From Cinclus cinclus (Eukaryota; Chordata; Aves; Passeriformes; Cinclidae): 64,000 nucleotides of DNA. The position numbers and the translations under genes are program-made. This document shows, piece after piece, positions 23,996-37,565 of this stretch (position 1 is its first letter; the number at the start of each line of letters is the position of its first letter). The stretch lies in assembly GCF_963662255.1 (NCBI RefSeq), contig NC_085049.1, forward strand, positions 25,576,142-25,640,141, read 5' to 3'. A model generated the notes under the pieces. The model made no database searches. It saw only the letters and a list, made by a program, of their open reading frames with translations, and was not told where the DNA came from.

Positions 23996-26900
23996 CATAG
24001 GGAGTAAGTCTTTAAAACTTCAGAGTTCAGACATTTTAGTCTCACAGCAGGATGCTTTTCTAACCTGTTCCAGTAGTCCAAAGAATTTTTTGGCACTGTA
24101 AAGAATTTTATGTTATCTGTAATTCTGTGAAATGCCCAGTATACTCTTGTGCACAACAATGAATGATTACACATTTCCTTTGCCATTAAAAAATCTGGGA
24201 AACATCTTTCCCCTTCAAATTTGAATGGAAGATGAGCTTCTGTTTCTTCTGAAAGTTGAGTTTCACTGAGCATGCAGACCAGAATTTACAAGGGTTTTAG
24301 TATGTCCCAAGTGAACTTTCACATTGTAGTTGATTTATACTAACAAAAACTGAGTGCAAACTTGGTCCCACTGCAGTCAGGGAGAATCTTTGCCTTCAGC
24401 GTGGCCAAGATCAATATTAAGAATAATTGCAAGGCAGCTGCTAAAACTGAAGCTCAAGGTAGAAAAGTGGGCTGGGTATAAATCCTCTCTGCTGACAGGC
24501 TGTATTTGTTTCCATTATTCTTCCTCTGCAGTTATCATTGCACAGATTTATGAACATTTAGATACATAAATCAATACATATTTAATTCACATGCTGCAGA
24601 TGAGATCATTGTAACAGATTTTGCTTTGACACTTCTAGGCACAGTAATGCGTCTCCTAATAAGCCAAACTTTCTAAATGTTGAGCTTCATAGGAACTGAG
24701 AGGTTAAAGTTATGTTAATAATGAAGAAGAAAAAAAGTGCAGCAATGCTCACATACTGCACTCAAGGTCAGTGCCACAGGTAATGGCTCAGAAAACAAGT
24801 CACATGCAAAACCAGTATTTAGACAAGATGTTTGTGTCAAAACAATGAAATTAGTTCACATTTCACATGGTTTATTTTGTTGAGCTGGAAATGGTATAAC
24901 CAATGTTTTTATAAACCTGCTGTGAATGGAAGGATGTTGTTTATTTTTTAGATGATGGAGCATTTTCTTGCAGAAAATTCCTGCTTTCCTGATGCTGCTA
25001 ATGATGTGATAATGCTGTGCAGCACTGTTTTGAGAAAGCCCAGGGTTGGTTCAATCCAGGCTGTTTGTGTCTGGCACAGTACAGCACCATCAGCACACCA
25101 CTGAATCCCAGAAATAATCGAGTTACAGGAGCAAAGCCAACCAGATCAACATAACTGGCTTCTTTTCCATCACCTACCTCCAGATCCAGACTGGGATTCT
25201 CCACACAGCACTCTCAGGATGGTGTAAACATTGCCTAGAAGCTTAGTCTGGCAGATCCTTTAATGTAAGTAGCTTTTATCCTGGTCTAGTTCTATTTAGA
25301 ATACCCCCGTGTTTAAATAACTATTTACATTTGGAGTGTTCATGGTAAAATTAAACTCCCCTATTAAATTGCTGCATTAGTTGGTGGTTAAGTGGAAACT
25401 AGTGACAGCACCGAAAGTAGAAAAGATACAAAATAAGAAAAACAGGTGGAGCCACAGGCAAAAAAAAAAAAATCACTTTTTAGCAAATGTTTACAGCATC
25501 TTAACTATATTGAGATATTTGTAAAATTATCGAAAACTTAAATAGAAGTGATCTATTAAAGCTTAAATAGAAGTGATCTCCACCTCAATTTCAAACCTAA
25601 TTTGATTTTTACCACAATTTTAGCTGAAATATTTCTCCAAGAAAAACAGAGGATCATTAACATTAGGAAAACATTAGTAACATTTTCTTAAGATTGTGTA
25701 AACACTAACAAATTGCTGAGTTCTTTCTGCATCAGAGACAGCACAAGGGCCTTTTGCTGAAATTCCGGGACAAATATTAAGGGTGAGCTGAGCAGAGCTT
25801 CTCCTATGGAAATAGGAAACTTGGCTGCAGAGCAAAGCCAGGATAAACATGTGGATTCAGCCATCGTTTGGCTTAAGTAAAGCCACACAAAAATAGCTGC
25901 AAACTTTACTGAGCAGATGTGACTCCCCTTCTGTCAACTTGGGATACCACTTCCAGATTTTAAACTTTTCCTACTGGTTCTCTCTGTTACAGCCATTCTT
26001 ATGGTTGCTGTGCATTTTTAGTGATGAATTTACTTTCCCAAAGCCCACAGACTGAAACAGAAATGTCTTCTGATCCTGCCTGTTGGAAGTGTCGCTGTGT
26101 GTAGGAATAAGGGAGAGATTCCTGGGACCAGAAGGAGACTGAGGAAGGCAGCACACTCCTGTTCACAAGGAGAAATGAGGCTCTCCACAGAATGGAAGCT
26201 GATCACTGGATGCTGAAGTTGGTGGCCTTTTCCAAATAGGTGACATCTCTATGTGCATGTGAATTGTGAGGAAAATTCAGACTAACACTCGGGTTGGGAT
26301 TTGAGTTGCCAGCTGGGATTGTTCCACACATTCCTCAAGCCTTCTTGTGCAAGGATCAGTTCAGTCCTCTCTCTTGGCTTATGTTTTCAGTGTTTGATGG
26401 AGGGAGGTGCTGTCTCTGGCTGCATTTCCATGCGAAGTGAGGGTCTGACCCTCTCACACTTGAGAAATATCAGCTCTCCAATCACTTGCATGTAGCTGTG
26501 TCATTCCATGTGCAGCAAGTCTTGGTGTAAAGATGAGTCCAAATTAAAACAGACACTCAGCAAGACTGATGCTTTTGTGTCTGAGTGTTGTCCAACCCCC
26601 AGCCTCACTGCATGGTGTGGCAGTGGTAACTCAGTGTCTCACTTCATCTTCTTTCTGAAATAAGGAGGATTCCAATGTTTTTCTACTTAGTCTTTATAAT
26701 GAGAAACCTGGACTTAATCTGCAAAATCTCATTATCTGGCTTTTCATTTGGGGTAATTTGTCAGTTACATCACTTAAATGAGTGTAATGCTGAGAATAGG
26801 AATTAGACCATCAAATCTGACACTCTGCTAAGATAGCATGGGTGTTACTGCTGTTTGGAGCTCACTGAATCCTGGTGATGTGGTGTTTACCTGGAGTGTG

Positions 26901-28960
26901 GGTAAGGGAGGTCTTTGCTTCTAAATCTGTTACTAATGGTAATAAGCTGGTTTGGGTCCTCACTTATGTAGCAGGTTGGTAGTCAAAGGGTGCTGTGCAG
27001 AGTAGTAATTTGTAATTCTTGGTTCTGAGACTCTCCAGGTAAAGGGTGATCCTGCCACCAGTGCTTCTGAGAGCAGGCAGGAAAGAAAAATGCTGAGCTG
27101 AGACAAAATAAGCTAGGAAAACGGAAAACTCTTGGGACTGAGATTCCTCAGATTTTTTTTATTTCTTTTCTTTTTCTCTTTTGAAAACCAGTCAGGACCC
27201 TAGAGCTAACATCAAAATCCTTTTCGCTGTTTTCATTAGTATGATAAAGCTGACCAACCATACAAAGCTCTATTTCTCATAAAATCCTGTGATTCTGAGT
27301 ATGAGGAGTGAGTTCTGACTGCAGCAGCTTTGCTTCTTGGCAGTGGCTGGGGAGATGGATGAACTTCAGTGCTTTAACTTTAGTGTCTGCAACATCTTTT
27401 CCCTCACAATGGCTACTGAGAGCTGTTCCTCAGCCTCACAAGGAGCTGGAGCAGGCTCCTTGGGCACACTTTGCATTCAAGGATGGGTGTTGGTATAGAT
27501 GCTGTTGTAAACCCTTCAAAGAAAAGGAAAATAGGAGGGAGTTTTTTCCACTGCTATTTTTAGTCTGACTTACATCACATACACAAGGATACTGAGTTAA
27601 TCCACTGTGCATTTTAAACAAGGAGCCTGGTGTTGGAATCTCTGGGTTTAGTCCTTCAGCTTTGCATCCTGGGTGACCTTTAGACTTCATCCGTTGTCTC
27701 TGTTTCCCACCTGTGAAAACACAGCCCAAAGCACTCCACACTTCAAAGGCCTTTCCTTTAGAAGAATCAAATCACTGTTACAGTAAGAACAATCATAAAG
27801 TGCTCAAAGCTGAGGGAAGGCTTCTCCTACCTGGGAAGGCTGCACAGATGGAGAGTTAATAATTGCCAAATGTAATTATTGTCAAGCTGAGGCTGCATTT
27901 CTGAGCAATGTACAGGGGCAGACAGTTAATGCTATAAGGAAATCAGTGTCACAGCTCGTACTGTAGTAAGGTATGGGATGGAAAGTTCTTGCCAATTTGT
28001 TAATGAATTGGTGTGCCATTAGGATAAAACAATAACAAGGTGTATCAGAGAACAGTGGAATGGCTGGAGTTCAAGGCCTGGAGAAGTCACGTGTCTCCTG
28101 CTGCTGGCTCTCCTTGCCTGACAAGGAATGCTGCTGCAGCCTCACAGTGATGATTTTGTTGGTACTTCTTCCTGAAAAGTGAAATAAGCACAATAAATCA
28201 AACTTGAGTCTGAGAAGCTGAACTTGCAAGCAGAGACACCCTTTTTCAGCTTGATGAATTAAAATTTAATCAATAGCTGGGACACAGTTGCTGACTAGAA
28301 AACCAGCATATGGAGTTGATCTGTGATCGTCTGAAGAAAATAAGAACTTGTGCACACATTGACCCTGCACTGCTGTTACATCAATCACTGTTTATATTTA
28401 AATCTCATCAGATTGACAGTGAATCTGAGTTCTTACTGTGACTTGACTTTTGAAGGTTTTTGGAGAAAATGGCATGTGGAGATGAGCTTTGTGCTATCTA
28501 TAGGATTTCCTGTCTCACAATAGCCCACCCAGCTGTCTTCTCTGTAGCTGAATGTTCATCCCCAAGTAATGATGCACTGAAGATGTAATTCTGCAATGCA
28601 GCAGAGTGCCAAGGGCAGCTGTAGATTTGCTATCCCCCCATGTTAGTGCAGAATACAGAGGCTTTAGTGTCCCACTACGAAGAACTGTGTGGCCAAAGTA
28701 CCCTTCTTGCAGGTGTATCTGGGTCATTGCTGGGTTTGGTACAATTACAGTACTTGTAATTGTTCCCTCTGGTAATTTTAGCATGTTCCCTCTGGTGTGC
28801 AAAGTGTAAATTGATGTTATTCTCTCAGTCTGAGAGAGGATTGAAATCTCTAGGAGAAGGTTGTATATAGAAATACCTGATTCTGCACACTTCTCTCAGG
28901 GGGATGGAACTAATCTCTGTTTTGTTCCTGGCCTTGATGATCACTGAATGGATGGAGCTG
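23996..28960. other. Intergenic, mostly unique AT-rich sequence
   Basis: No gene or known transposon is recognised in about 5 kb. Small features are a 12-base A run at 25460-25472 and a 25-base tandem duplication at 25537-25579. ORFs are short and show no recognisable protein. Confidence 0.5.
25537..25579 (+). repeat. 25-bp tandem duplication
   Basis: CTTAAATAGAAGTGATCT occurs at 25537 and again, identically, at 25562, separated by ATTAAAG. The exact match suggests a recent local duplication. Confidence 0.9.
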
Positions 28961-29290
28961 GAGATCACTCAGTCCAAGCCCCCTGCTTAAGCAGGTTGCG
29001 CAGGATCACACACAGGTGATTGTTGAATTTCTCTAGAGAAAGAGATTCCACACCCTCTCTGGGCAGCCTTTTCCAGTGCTCTGTCACCTGCAAAGTAAAG
29101 AATTTTTCCTCATGTTCAAATAGAACTTTCTGTGTTCCACTCTGTGCCCATTGCCTCTTGTTTTATCACTGGGCACCACTGAAAAGAGCCTGTTCCCCTC
29201 TTCTTGACACACACCCTTAAAATATCTGGACTGAGATGGGATCTTACCAATATCCCATCTCAGTTGTCTCTTCTCCATTCTTCCCCATCA
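28961..29290 (-). mobile_element. CR1 LINE 3' fragment, reverse strand
   Basis: On the + strand it reads AGTCCAAGCCCCCTGCTTAA, AGATTCCACACCCTCTCTGG, GCAGCCTTTTCCAGTGCTCT and GTTCCCCTCTTCTTGACAC, the complement of a CR1 3' region. It is of a different subfamily from the copies in CYB5R3. Confidence 0.85.
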
Positions 29291-29938
29291 GCTATTACTG
29301 TCCAGACAGCTACTGTGAGATATAGCTTGGATTAAGGGATTCTTAAATAAAAATCCCAGTTTTTATTAAATGAGATTCCTGAAGTCAGGACTTCAGGTAC
29401 CTTGTTTACAGCCAGTCACTGAGCTGAGCAGTGCTGCCCTTAAAAGAGTCCTCCAGAACGTCCCCACCAGGCAGAGCTCAGATTAGACCAGATGGTGGTC
29501 CTGATTACCAGAAAGTAAGTGGAAACAGAAGATTCACCATGGTGTGTGTATCAGAAGCTGGGAATGTGGAAGGAACCCAAATGTCTCAGAGAGAGACCCT
29601 CCCTGGGTTGCTGCATCTGCTCCCCAGCTCACAGAGCCAGGGAAATCACAGCAGTGGCATTGTCTTCCTCAGCATCTGGCCTGGTATTGTCACCAAGGGG
29701 AGACTCTGGTTTAACTGATAGTCAGGGATGGCCACAGAGACAGGTAAAACCCCAGTGAGGGCACTGGTGCACAAGCAGGGAAATGTTATTCCAGAGTTTG
29801 TCCTAGCTCTGGTTCAGAAACATCCCCTGCAGACCTGCCTGCTCTGCCGGATAATGCTTCTCTTTAAATATCATTCTGTGGTAGTGTGACATTTCCCCCT
29901 CCTGCCAGCTACAGAGCTGGTCTAGAAAGCTGGAGGGG

Positions 29939-29971
<33 letters not shown>

Positions 29972-32900
29972 GTGAAGTGAGAGCATTCAAGCAAAGAGGC
30001 AGATCTACTGCAGGGCACCAACAAATAAATGATACCAGCCCTCACCAAGCAGAGTACAGATGGAAATTGCAGCTGTCAGAGAGATGTTCTTGTTCTTCCT
30101 GCACCAGCATGGTATATACCTCACCAAGACAGAGACACTCTGGGTGTTCTGCAGCTCTAGGTTCTTGCCTTCAGAAGCTGTAGATAAGACAAACACATAT
30201 AACAGGTTACAACAAGGGATGGAGGGGAATGACAAGCATAATATGACTGGAGGTTGTCATTTTGTCTCTTGGCGTCTCTTCTTGCTGCGATTTGTTTCTG
30301 GGTTTTGTTCAAAATTACATTATCTTTGTGCTCTCAATCCCCTTCCTCCTGCCCCTCTGGCCCACACCTTGTGAGGGCCATCAGGACATGTAAACCAACT
30401 TTTCCCACAGTGCTTGGAAAGGGTGTGTGTCCATCTGAAGTGCATGTGAGCACAACTCCTCCCAGCCTGGAAGTGTGCTATGCTTGCCCCCCATGCTGGC
30501 TTCCTCCCAGGCACCTTCCTCTCATTCTCATCCTCCCCACAGCAATAGCCTGTGGAGTCTCATTCAGCCATTTCACAGTAACACTGTATTGGTACTGGAA
30601 GTTCAGATCATTATTTACAGAGATTACTTCCCCCTGTGACACTCCAAAAGCTGCTGGCAGGCCTGCATGGCACTTGTGCCAGCTGCCTTCCCAAGGAAAG
30701 CAAATTCTAGGTGGAATCAGCCTTGAGACCTGGGGCAGAGAAGGGAATGTGAGCTCTGAGCAGAGCAAGAACTCACTTCTACCACCCCCTTTTTGGGAAT
30801 GCTTGTGGCTGCCTTTGGGTTGGATGAGACAAATGTTTTGAAACTGCCCAAAACACGTTGGTTGAAGTCACTGGGGGCCCGTGTCAGTCTCCCAGCTCTC
30901 CTTTGGTTTTTGTCTCCCAGCTTGTTAATGCAGGAGCAATCAGCTGCATAATTTTCATGGGAAGCAAGAGGGCAGCTTGCCTTCATATCTTCCTACGTGC
31001 GAAATAGGACGTTATTAAATTGAATTTTAAAATGCCCCCCCCACACACACTTCATGCAGCTTTGGTGGCTCACTGAGGGTCCACACTGATTGCTGCAGCC
31101 CATGGGGATTCTGTGGGCTGAGTGACAATGCGGGACAGGAAAGGCCTGTGATTTTTTAAGTCCTTTTTCCATTTTATTTTATCATAAGAGGTGCAACACG
31201 TGTTAATGGAACATTCCCATGATCTCCTGTGTTTGCAGGAGAGGGGGAGCTCAGTTTGTCCCCTGCAGGGACATGCCCATGTATCACATGTTTATTTATT
31301 TATTATATCTGACTAACCTGGCAGACCATTACAGGTATGCTGTCCACAGAAGAGCCCATGCAAAGCTCATCACTGTATATTTTTTCATAAAACGCAGCTG
31401 ATTTAGGTCATTTACAGGTGGTGAATCAAAGTGCTTGCTGCTGGTCAGTATTCCTCAAAATGTAATCCTGAAGAAAGGTGGCACTTCCATTCCCTGCTTT
31501 TATTCACAATTCAGCCAGGAACACAAACTTTTGGTGGGAAGTCCCCAGTTATTTTCTGAGCTTTGAACTTATTGCTATTTCCGTTTCAGATTATTCAGCT
31601 TGTTCAGCTCCAATATCCTTTCTGCACATGTAGGAAAATCCCTTTTTATCAAAAGCTGGTTCACTTCAGCCAATTCTTGTTCCAGATGTTCAGATGGTAA
31701 TTCCATCAGCTGGGCTGATTTTATGTTCTTTAAAACTTTAGCAGCAAATGTTCGTGATTTTCACCTTGAATTGTATTTAATTTTTAAAAATATATATTAA
31801 GCTTATGTTTAATACTCAGTGTAAGAATTTTGCCCTTTATTTTAAATAGGCTTATATCTTAAGTATGCTATTGTATTATTAGTGAATCCAGCTTAAGTGT
31901 TTACTTATGTATATGTAAAAGTATAGACATATACTTTAAAAGAAGACAAAAATTTAACAAATCATCCAGTCTAAAGCCCTGATTCCCAAACATTAAGGGG
32001 AACTTTGTGTTTGAAAAACACTTGCCAGAAGATAATGATTACTTCTGACTTGTTTTATCTTAAATGTGAAAACATCATTCCTTAGATGCCTGAAATGGAC
32101 TGAAACGTATTTTAATGTCCCCTGCATATGTTTTGTATATAAATTAAAGGCCTCATATTGGAATTTCCTGCTATATATATTTTTTTTTTAATTTTCAGGT
32201 TGTGTACAAATATAGCAGCGCTCTATGTAAGTACACAAGAAGTAATCTGAGCAAGGGGAAGTGGAGATTAATTTATTTGGAAATGCTGAAATAGTTCTTT
32301 CAGAACTATTCAGAATAGTTCCAGAACCCAGGATTAGGAAAAGTACCCACAGTAGTGACTTTGATCACTTTCATTTGAAACTTCTTTAAAGAAACTTTGT
32401 AAGAGAAAATGATTATTTTAGGAGCCAAAGCTGCTTTTCTAGAAGATGGACACAGCTGTTCTCTGAATCTGAAGTAGACCTCCTGCTCTCTGGTGAAATC
32501 TGCTTGGTGCCATCTTACCACTGTGTCTTTAAAGAAGTTCTCAGGAGATTTTTAGCAAAACAGGACATGATGCTGATGCAGGATCCCTCGTGCCTGTGCA
32601 TTAACAAATTGGGCATTAATGAGCTGATAGGGCTTATAAAACGTTCTGCAGGAGGCATTTAGCCAAGCAGATGAGACTGACTGCCGCAGGTATTGCCATG
32701 AAGCCGAGCTGCCAGAGGAGGTGTGGCTCCCATCCTCAGCAAGGTCAGGCTCGGGATGTCATTAATCTCATCTGAGATGCATGTTTGCTTATCTGCCCTT
32801 GCACTGTGCTCATCTGCTTTCTGTGCCTTGCTTTTTCTGCTGTGTGCGTTTGACCTTTTATCACTCACAACATGTGCTGCATCCAGGCTGTTCTTGTGCC

Positions 32901-33289
32901 TGTGCAGGAGCTGTAGTGGCAGTAGGACACCTTAAATGGATGCAGAAGGTACAGCCAAACAAGGCAGAGGGACCCTGCAGAAATCCTGTGCTCCTTGTCC
33001 CACTTTCAGCTCCTCACTTGGTCTCCACCACCTTTTCCCAGCTAATCTGTAGATGAACACACCTTCATTCCCATGAAACTATTTGATGTTTACACTGTGA
33101 TTTTCATATTACTTTGCTTAGCTGCTCTTCTTGGAATATTTGTTTTCACAAAAATCCTAAATATCCATCTCTTCATCCCAAATGTGTTTCTCTCAAAATG
33201 CTAAAATCAATGCTTTGTCAAGGGTGGAAGTTAAAGTGTTTGGCCAGCTTTAAGAAGGACATTGTTGAATAAGTGCAGTCTGAAAAAGC
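29291..33289. other. Intergenic, no gene seen
   Basis: The longest ORF (30254-30841, 195 codons) has no recognisable domain and is read as chance. A 31-base T run lies at 29940-29970, a CCCCCCC/ACAC stretch near 31036, and strongly AT-rich sequence at 31.7-32.3 kb. Confidence 0.5.
29940..29970 (+). repeat. T31 homopolymer
   Basis: A pure run of 31 T. It could be the poly(A) tail of a reverse-strand retroposed sequence, but no gene-like sequence or target-site duplication is visible on either side. Confidence 0.95.
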
Positions 33290-33501
33290 AGAAGAAATGG
33301 TTCCCTGTGAGGCTGGTAAGGCCCTGGCACAGGGTGCCCAGAGAAGCTGTGGCAGTCCCATCCCTGGAATTATCCAAGGCCAGGCTGGATGGAGCTCTGA
33401 GCAACCTGGGATAGTGGAAGGTGTCCCTGTCCATGGCAAGGAGCTGGAACTGGATGGGCTTTAGGTCCCGTCCAATCCAAACTGGTATGTGATTCTGTGA
33501 C
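33290..33501 (+). mobile_element. CR1 LINE 3' fragment
   Basis: The copy runs from GGTTCCCTGTGAGGCTGGTA through AGAAGCTGTGGCAGTCCCAT to GGCTTTAGGTCCCGTCCAAT and ends with GTGATTCTGTGA. It is truncated at its 5' end to the last ~210 bases. Confidence 0.92.
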
Positions 33502-34419
33502 ATCCAGATTTCGATTGTGTAATGATTTCACTGAGATATTCAGGCACTTTTGTGGGAAGAGGTAACTATTCCTCCAAGTCACCAGCAGATAAGTTAAATT
33601 GAGTCCATCTTCCACACCTTCTGGCAGAAATGCTGAAGGTGATTTTAGTTTTTAGCCCATTGTTTGTCTCATGGACAGTTCTCAAATAATTTGGTTTAGG
33701 TATATAATGTAAATATTTTAATTATTATTATTAATTTTATTTTATTATCAATAATTGAATTATTAATTATAGGTTTAGCGAAGTTCTATTTATAAACACT
33801 TCCTATCAGCCATACTCACTCAGACACAACTTATTTCCCACTTAAACAAAATCCATTTGTTTCTTTTTCTACTTATCCTTAACACAAAAAGACAGGGCTC
33901 ACAAGTGAAGTGAAGAATAAAGATCATTTTGATGTCTTTTCTAACCTGAAAAATATGTATCTTCCATGAATGAAAGCTTTATTCTCCACATCTGTGGAGA
34001 GGGAGAGAGAGAACGAAACCAATAGTACCTAAATTGTTGATAACCATTTCTTAGTGCTCTCTTGGAGCTGTGTTTTCCATGTTTCTCCCTTCTTGCAGGA
34101 CAAAATAATCCCTTTTTTCTGGCTGTCTGTCACTTTGCTTGGAGCATGGCAAGCACCGTGGTGACTGATAGAGTGAGACAGCTCAGTGACTACTCCAGTC
34201 AGCCCCTAAGACTTTCCTTATCACTTCTCGTCTCTCCAGAGCAGAAGATCCCAGTAATCTCAAGTGATTAACTTATTTGGGTCCTGCCACCTGATTGACT
34301 CAGCCTGGTTTGGCTTCCCACCTCAGTGAGTCACTAGCAAAAGGCATTTCCAGAGAGGTCAGTCCAGGAACAAACGATATGAATACATCTCTAGGAGCTG
34401 GGTAGCAAACGCAGTTCCT

Positions 34420-34710
34420 GCTCCCGTCTGGGCAGGATGCTGTCGCCTTCCTTCGCGGCCTCTCAGCCCGAATATTTCAGGAATGTCTGAAGCGCGTTGT
34501 TTTCCACTCCCGAAGGCCACTTAAAGGCTGAGCCCAGGGCCCGGCTGGCTCTGACACAGCCTCATTGTACGAGCTGCACCGAGCGGCAGCGTGCCGGGCA
34601 GCGACATCCGCGCTCATCCCGGCTGCTCCTGCAGGGAACGCACCGGGGGATGAATCCTTGGGCTGCTCCGCAGCATCACAGCCCGGGCGTGGTACTCGCA
34701 CTGCTTGAGA
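34420..34710. promoter_or_regulatory. Small CpG-rich patch, possible orphan CpG island
   Basis: About 25 CpG fall within 290 bases, including TTCGCGGCC, AGCGCGTTG, ACCGAGCGGCAGCGTGCCGG and CCCGGGCGTGG, while the flanks are almost CpG-free. No GC box, TATA box or clear splice donor decides a strand. It may be an alternative promoter, an enhancer, or the remnant of a CpG-rich insertion. Confidence 0.4.
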
Positions 34711-37229
34711 TTCTCTTCAGAAAGATGCTTCATGGCTGTCCCAGTGCTGCAGGGATTTGGGGAGTGCCCGTCAGCCTGGTTCTGTCAGGAGTGTGGAGAG
34801 ACTGCCTCGTGCAGCACTTCAGGTGGCTCTTCATTACCAGCTCGAAGTTGATGCCAAGAATAAACCAGGAGATGTGCTTGGGTATCTGAGAAACTTCAGG
34901 AAAATTTAAGGAAAACATTTACACAATTCCCCAGGCAATGGGAATGTGGAAAGACATTTGAAAGGAATGAAAGCAATATGTTCTCATATTTAGTGGGACA
35001 TGAAAAGTGAGAGTTATCCTGGTGGTTGGGGAGCAAAGCTTAGGTGTGGGATGTCATCAGCAGCCAGGCATGGATGAAGGGTGGCAGTGAAGTCAGTTGT
35101 GATTAACTGTGAGTGTTGTGCAAGGGATGAGTTTGGCTGTGGCTCGAAGGAAAGTGTCCTCCAGATTAGGCAGATGCTACAAAGGGAATTTCTGGTAGGG
35201 TTGTTATGTCCTGCTGCATCCAGCATGCCTGCTTTGCTCTGATAACACTTTGCTGTGCTTCACAGGCTCGGGTATGTGCCTTGCTGTGCCAGCCACGTGT
35301 GTGCATTTCAGTGGAGAGGTGCTTATCTGGGACATTCCAGTGTGGGGGCTACCAGGAAAAGTTATTGCTGGCACCTCTATGCCAATTTCTGACCCCTCTG
35401 GTGAACATTTTGTCCTGTGTTTGAAGTTAAACACTTTGAGTACCCAATGGGCTTCTCTTCAGCTCCATCGAGCTCTGACTATACCAGAAATCCTCTCCTG
35501 AGTGTAAGCAACAATTATCTGCTGATACCGAAATTGAGAGAATGCTGTAACAAGTACATGTACCTGAACCTAATGAGGATTTCAGCCCAGTTAAAGTGCA
35601 CTTACACCTAAATTACTAAGTGGGAGACCTCCAGGGAGTGGAAAAAATAAGTTTGGTAGGCCTGCAGAAATTTAAGAATGTAAAACTTTCCTGAAGTGTA
35701 ACCTTTCCTTTCCTGCTTTTGATGGCAGCAATGATTCAGGGTAATGGGAAGACAATAGTCTGGAGCACCCAGTCTTTTCAAGCAGCTGTGCTATTGCCAT
35801 GGTATGGGATTCCTCCAGCTGAGCCTGATGTGGCTCCTGCTCATGTCAGGAGATTTTTCTCTTGCTCACATTTTACATAAAATATGCAGCATCTTCTGAT
35901 TTGTAACACTGCTCTTTGTGATTTCCAGATCCACACTGACACATCTCTGAAATTCATGCTGATTCATGCTCAGTGTTCATGCTGAAGAGGTTTCTGCAGC
36001 TAATTACTTTTGCACCCTTGTGGGTATGTGAAATTTTATAGAAAGTTTCCTTGTCCACTCGAAAAGGAACTAGAATTTGCTTTTTCTTGATTTTCAGGGG
36101 CTGGAACACAATGTTCCAGACCAAATATTTGACTGATCATCTGAAACTGGGCTCTTGAAATGATCCCAAGTGGTGGGGCAGATTGGTCAATTCTTAAGGG
36201 GCTTCTGCTTTTTAGGGGGTTGAAACCAGAAAGTTCAGGATAGCAAAACTTTAGAGCAGAAACTTTGCAGCAGAGCCAACACAGGACAGCATCTCTTCCA
36301 TCAGTTCAGCAGCAGGTTCAGTGTGCAGGGCTTTTATTCGTGTTTTCAAACATCATGGGAAGGGCCAGGGATGGGACAGCTGAGGTCAGAAGTTTGACTG
36401 TTCTAGGGAGATTGTTTTGGACAATTTTGGATTGTTTTGTCTGGGACAATTTTGTACTTCAGCTGCTCTGGATTATGAATCCTTTGGGCACCGACTCTCT
36501 CCTGTCCTTTTTAGGAAAGGATTGGAGAGGAATTAAAACATGAGAAGATTCAGATATGGATTTTACAGCTAGAAATTGTTTGTGCAGTGCTTTGTCCCAG
36601 GACTAAACATGGTGTCATACTGAAGGCCAAAACAGTTTGCTCTGTTGAGTATTTAACTATCAGGATATTTCAGGTAGCTGAAGGCCAGGACCCAGCTGTA
36701 GCTCAGCTACAAACAGTTGGTCAGAAGAGCAAACATTTCCAAGATAATGGTTTCTAACAGTAAAACTGTGCTGCTGCTGCTGCTGAGAGAGTGAATTCCA
36801 GCTCCCTCATATGAAAGAAGCTCCCAGGACAAAAGCGCTGTTTTCTCTGTGTTTACTTCCATCTGCACAAGGTGCTTTTGCTGGCACAGCTCTGCCTTCA
36901 GAGGATCTTATCACAGCCCTGACTGACACAACTGTGCCAGGAGAGTTGGTGATGGAGCCCTGACCTGAAAACACCCTGGGTCAGCTGCAGGGTTAATTCC
37001 TGGCTAGGAATAAAAAGGACTCACGGAGTCCACTTTCTGAGCTGTCCTGAAATGAAAGCTATGCACAGCCTGGGTGGGAAACCATTGTTCTTTGGGAAGG
37101 AGATCCCTCAGCTCTTTCAGCTATTGTATTTTGGGGAATGGGTTTGGTCTAAAGGAAAACCTTTGGGGCCCAACAGAGTGCTGAATTTATTTACAGAAAT
37201 TGTTAAAAATTGGCTGTGATGTACATGGC

Positions 37230-37278
<49 letters not shown>

Positions 37279-37284
37279 TATTAT
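37230..37284 (+). repeat. (TTA)n microsatellite
   Basis: About eighteen TTA units with one interruption (ACTATTA near 37275). It lies 34 bases before a reverse-strand CR1 tail. Confidence 0.97.
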
Positions 37285-37317
37285 GTTTCAGTCCCTTCCC
37301 CCTGAGCTAGCACTGAG

Positions 37318-37565
37318 AGAATTATAGAATTATAGCATGGGTTGGGTTGGAAGGGACCTCAAAGATCACCCAGTTCCCACTCCCTGTCATGGGCAGGGAC
37401 ACCTTCCACTATCCCATTCCTCCAAGTCCTCCAAGTCATGTCCAGCCTGGCCTTGAACACTGCCAGGGATAGGGCAGCCACAGCTTCTCTTGGCACCCTG
37501 TGCCAGGGATGATGTACCACTCAGCACCCTGATAAGGAAGAATTTTTTCTTAAAATCATCTGCTT
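37318..37565 (-). mobile_element. CR1 LINE 3' fragment, reverse strand
   Basis: On the + strand it begins with decayed octamers (AGAATTATAGAATTATAG), then GGTTGGAAGGGACCTCAAAG, GGGCAGGGACACCTTCCACT and CCACAGCTTCTCTTGGCACC. This is the complement of the CR1 tail, with a short duplication of TCCTCCAAG inside. Confidence 0.92.

Larger units (their letters stand above)
33502..37317. other. Intergenic, with a small CpG-rich patch and a microsatellite
   Basis: AT-rich sequence at 33.7-33.8 kb is followed by the CpG patch at 34420-34710 and then about 2.5 kb of unique sequence without a recognised gene. The block ends in the TTA microsatellite at 37230. Confidence 0.5.

Noticed and set aside
30254..30841. 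195-codon + strand ORF
   Set aside because: Composition is that of ordinary intergenic DNA and no domain is recognised.
32286..32322. Inverted repeat around AGTTCTTTCAGAACT
   Set aside because: A short palindrome of this size is expected by chance in 64 kb of AT-rich DNA and has no associated structure.
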